A stretch of DNA of 64,000 nucleotides from Massilia sp. YIM B02443. Lineage in GTDB: Bacteria > Pseudomonadota > Gammaproteobacteria > Burkholderiales > Burkholderiaceae_D. Where the stretch lies: contig NZ_JASNRA010000025.1 of the NCBI RefSeq assembly GCF_030411955.1, positions 1 to 64,000 of the forward strand. Reading direction: 5' to 3'. Positions 62,561 through 64,000 of the stretch are shown piece after piece (position 1 is the stretch's first letter; each line of letters begins with the position of its first letter). The notes beneath the pieces are model-generated. The model saw nothing but the letters and a program-made list of their open reading frames with translations. It was not told the origin of the DNA and did not search any database. The translations under genes were made by a program, and so were the position numbers.

Positions 62561-64000
62561 TTAGAAACGCACGTCCAGGCGCAGGTCGGCGGTGCGCGGC
62601 GCGGTCGGCGTGGTCATGCCGAAGCTGTCGATGATCGACGGACGCACCTTGTCCTCGATGTTGCGCACGCGCGCCAGCACGCTCCAGCTGGCGCCATCCG
62701 GCGCGTAGCGCAGGGTGGCGTCCGTACTGGTGTAGGACGGGATGCGGTACTCGAGCAGCTGGCTCGGCACGGCGATCACGTAGTCGGCGCTGCGACGGGC
62801 GAACACGCCGGCGTTGAGCTGGCCGCCGAGCACGGCGAAGCGGTGGTCGTAGCCGAGCATGTAGACGTGCTTCGGCGCGCGGTCGAGCGAGCGGCCGGCC
62901 CACGACACGCTGCCGTTCGGGCTGTACTGCACGTACTCGGCGTCGAGCAGGGTCGCGCTGTAGCTCAGGCGGCCGTTGCTGCCGACGCGCACTTCACCGT
63001 CGAGCTCGATGCCGCGCGAACGGGCCTGGCCGGCGTTGCGGGTCAGGATGCGCGGCGCGCCCGAGACGATCGCGTTGCCCGACAACTGCAGGTTGGTGTA
63101 GTCGTAGTAGAAGGCGGCGGCGTTGAAGGTGGCGCGGCCACCCAGCAGACGGCTCTTGAGGCCCGCTTCCCAGGCGCGCAGCTGCTCCGGCTGGTAATAC
63201 AGCGCGCTTTCGGTGACGGCGATCGCCGCCGGGCAGGTGAGGCCGGCGCCGGTGCTGCCTGCCAGGCAGCCGTCGTTGAAGCCGCCCGCCTTGTAGCCGG
63301 TCGACAGGCTGCCGTACAGCAGCGCGCCCGGGGCCACGTCATATTCCGCGCCCAGGCGCCAGGTGGTCTCGCGGTGGTTCAGGCTGGCCGTGTTCAGTTG
63401 CGCGCGGTCGGTGGCCGGGTTGAAGGTCGGCCCCTGCTGGAAGTTGGTCGAACCGAGGCGGCTCTTGTCGTCTTCGGTGCGGCGTGCGCCGGCCGTCAAA
63501 CGCAGGCCGTCCTGCACGCGCCAGGTCAGCTGGCCGAAGATGGCCTTGCTCTGCGCCTCCGTCACCAGCGGGAAGGCGTACACCGGTGGCAGGCCGACCG
63601 GCTGCAGGCCGGTGAAGAAGTACGAGGTGTCGGATTCTTCGCTGAAGTAGTACAGGCCGCCCTGGGCGCTGAGCGGACCGCTGCCGTTGGTGGCAATGCG
63701 CAGCTCGTGCGAATCCTGTTCGTTGTGGCCGTCGTAGTGGTTGTTCACGCCCAGCGCCACGGCCGGGGTCACGCGGTAGTAGTAGTTCTGCAGGATCTGC
63801 TGGTCGATCTCGCGGTGCGAGCCGATGTAGTAGACGGTGGCCGGGCCCAGGTTCCAGCTCAGGTCGGTCGTGAGGCCGCGGATGCGACGGTCGTTCCAGC
63901 CCTGCACCGGGGTCATGTTGAACGGACGGAAGCTGTTGGTCAGGCGCTCGTCGGTGCTGCCGCCTTTCCAGACCGGCGCGCCCTGGGCCACGCCGGTGTA
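62561..64000 (-). CDS. TonB-dependent receptor, C-terminal part (runs off the window)
   Basis: The frame is open to the right edge, so this is the last 480 or so residues of a larger protein. It shows beta-barrel features of a TonB-dependent receptor: alternating strands such as GALLYGSLSTGYKAGGFND, ARSRGIELDGEVRVGSNGRL and PKHVYMLGYDHRF, and an aromatic C-terminus (RTADLRLDVRF). These resemble receptors of the Oar/FecA-like group common in Massilia and sphingomonads. The plug and signal peptide lie outside the window. It heads the reverse-strand block with the oxygenase and the sensor modules. Confidence 0.9.
   Translation of the reverse strand, partial: YTGVAQGAPVWKGGSTDERLTNSFRPFNMTPVQGWNDRRIRGLTTDLSWNLGPATVYYIGSHREIDQQILQNYYYRVTPAVALGVNNHYDGHNEQDSHELRIATNGSGPLSAQGGLYYFSEESDTSYFFTGLQPVGLPPVYAFPLVTEAQSKAIFGQLTWRVQDGLRLTAGARRTEDDKSRLGSTNFQQGPTFNPATDRAQLNTASLNHRETTWRLGAEYDVAPGALLYGSLSTGYKAGGFNDGCLAGSTGAGLTCPAAIAVTESALYYQPEQLRAWEAGLKSRLLGGRATFNAAAFYYDYTNLQLSGNAIVSGAPRILTRNAGQARSRGIELDGEVRVGSNGRLSYSATLLDAEYVQYSPNGSVSWAGRSLDRAPKHVYMLGYDHRFAVLGGQLNAGVFARRSADYVIAVPSQLLEYRIPSYTSTDATLRYAPDGASWSVLARVRNIEDKVRPSIIDSFGMTTPTAPRTADLRLDVRF

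Noticed and set aside
1..64000. CRISPR arrays, tRNA or rRNA genes, riboswitches
   Set aside because: No regularly spaced direct repeats, no tRNA cloverleaf with CCA end and no conserved riboswitch core were noticed by eye; a covariance-model scan would be decisive.

Overview
The window is a GC-rich, densely coded chromosomal stretch from a betaproteobacterium, most likely the Oxalobacteraceae (Massilia/Telluria/Duganella-like). This rests on gene content: two PEP-CTERM proteins, a TctCBA uptake operon with a Bug-type binding protein, many LysR regulators, 7TMR-DISM hybrid kinases, NnrU and TonB-dependent receptors. No rRNA, tRNA, CRISPR array, complete IS or prophage is visible. The species is inference.

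Layout. 0-5.3 kb: a LysR regulator and a three-gene EmrAB/NodT-type drug efflux operon. 5.3-9.6 kb: one very large reverse-strand protein with N-terminal membrane helices, an nSTAND P-loop NTPase and about 18 alpha-helical repeats; it is the best candidate here for an undescribed signalling or defence protein. 9.9-13.4 kb: an NnrU pseudogene, a small conserved gene, a PEP-CTERM protein, and a TetR-MFS pair behind a perfect 22-bp palindromic operator. 13.5-18.8 kb: tctCBA and ilvD on the reverse strand. 19-23 kb: a three-subunit molybdenum aldehyde oxidase (Pao/YagTSR type). 23.2-33.4 kb: an Atm1-type ABC exporter, purU, and assorted small genes (beta-barrel secreted protein, GNAT, ABM monooxygenase, PEP-CTERM, an eroded GAF-EAL gene, ankyrin protein, LysR/MFS pair, Rap1a-like protein, cytochrome c).

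33.6-39.8 kb: a catalytic-domain-less TnsB fragment, then a locus coding for a Tat-exported FAD amine oxidase (interrupted by an in-frame amber codon), a c-type cytochrome, an exported RidA deaminase and a TonB receptor. Together these read as an envelope amine-oxidation and uptake pathway. 40-51.6 kb: pirin and OsmC stress proteins; a LysR divergent from a XapX, cysteine-hydrolase, amidohydrolase, DUF1275, TMEM175 and NarL-type regulator array; then a HAD phosphatase, AraC regulator, DedA protein and an unusual proline/alanine/lysine-rich membrane protein.

51.6-64 kb, all reverse strand: a TonB receptor (cut by the window edge), a DUF2236/MpaB-type oxygenase, and two tandem paralogous modules. 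Each module is a 7TM hybrid histidine kinase (HisKA-HATPase-REC-REC-Hpt) overlapping by 4 bp a REC-GGDEF diguanylate cyclase with intact active and inhibitory sites. This is probably a duplicated phosphorelay to c-di-GMP circuit linked to a transport/oxidation function.

Decayed genes are frequent (nnrU, GAF-EAL, TnsB fragment, amine oxidase), suggesting ongoing local gene loss. Gene identities come from reading the translations; no database search was possible.
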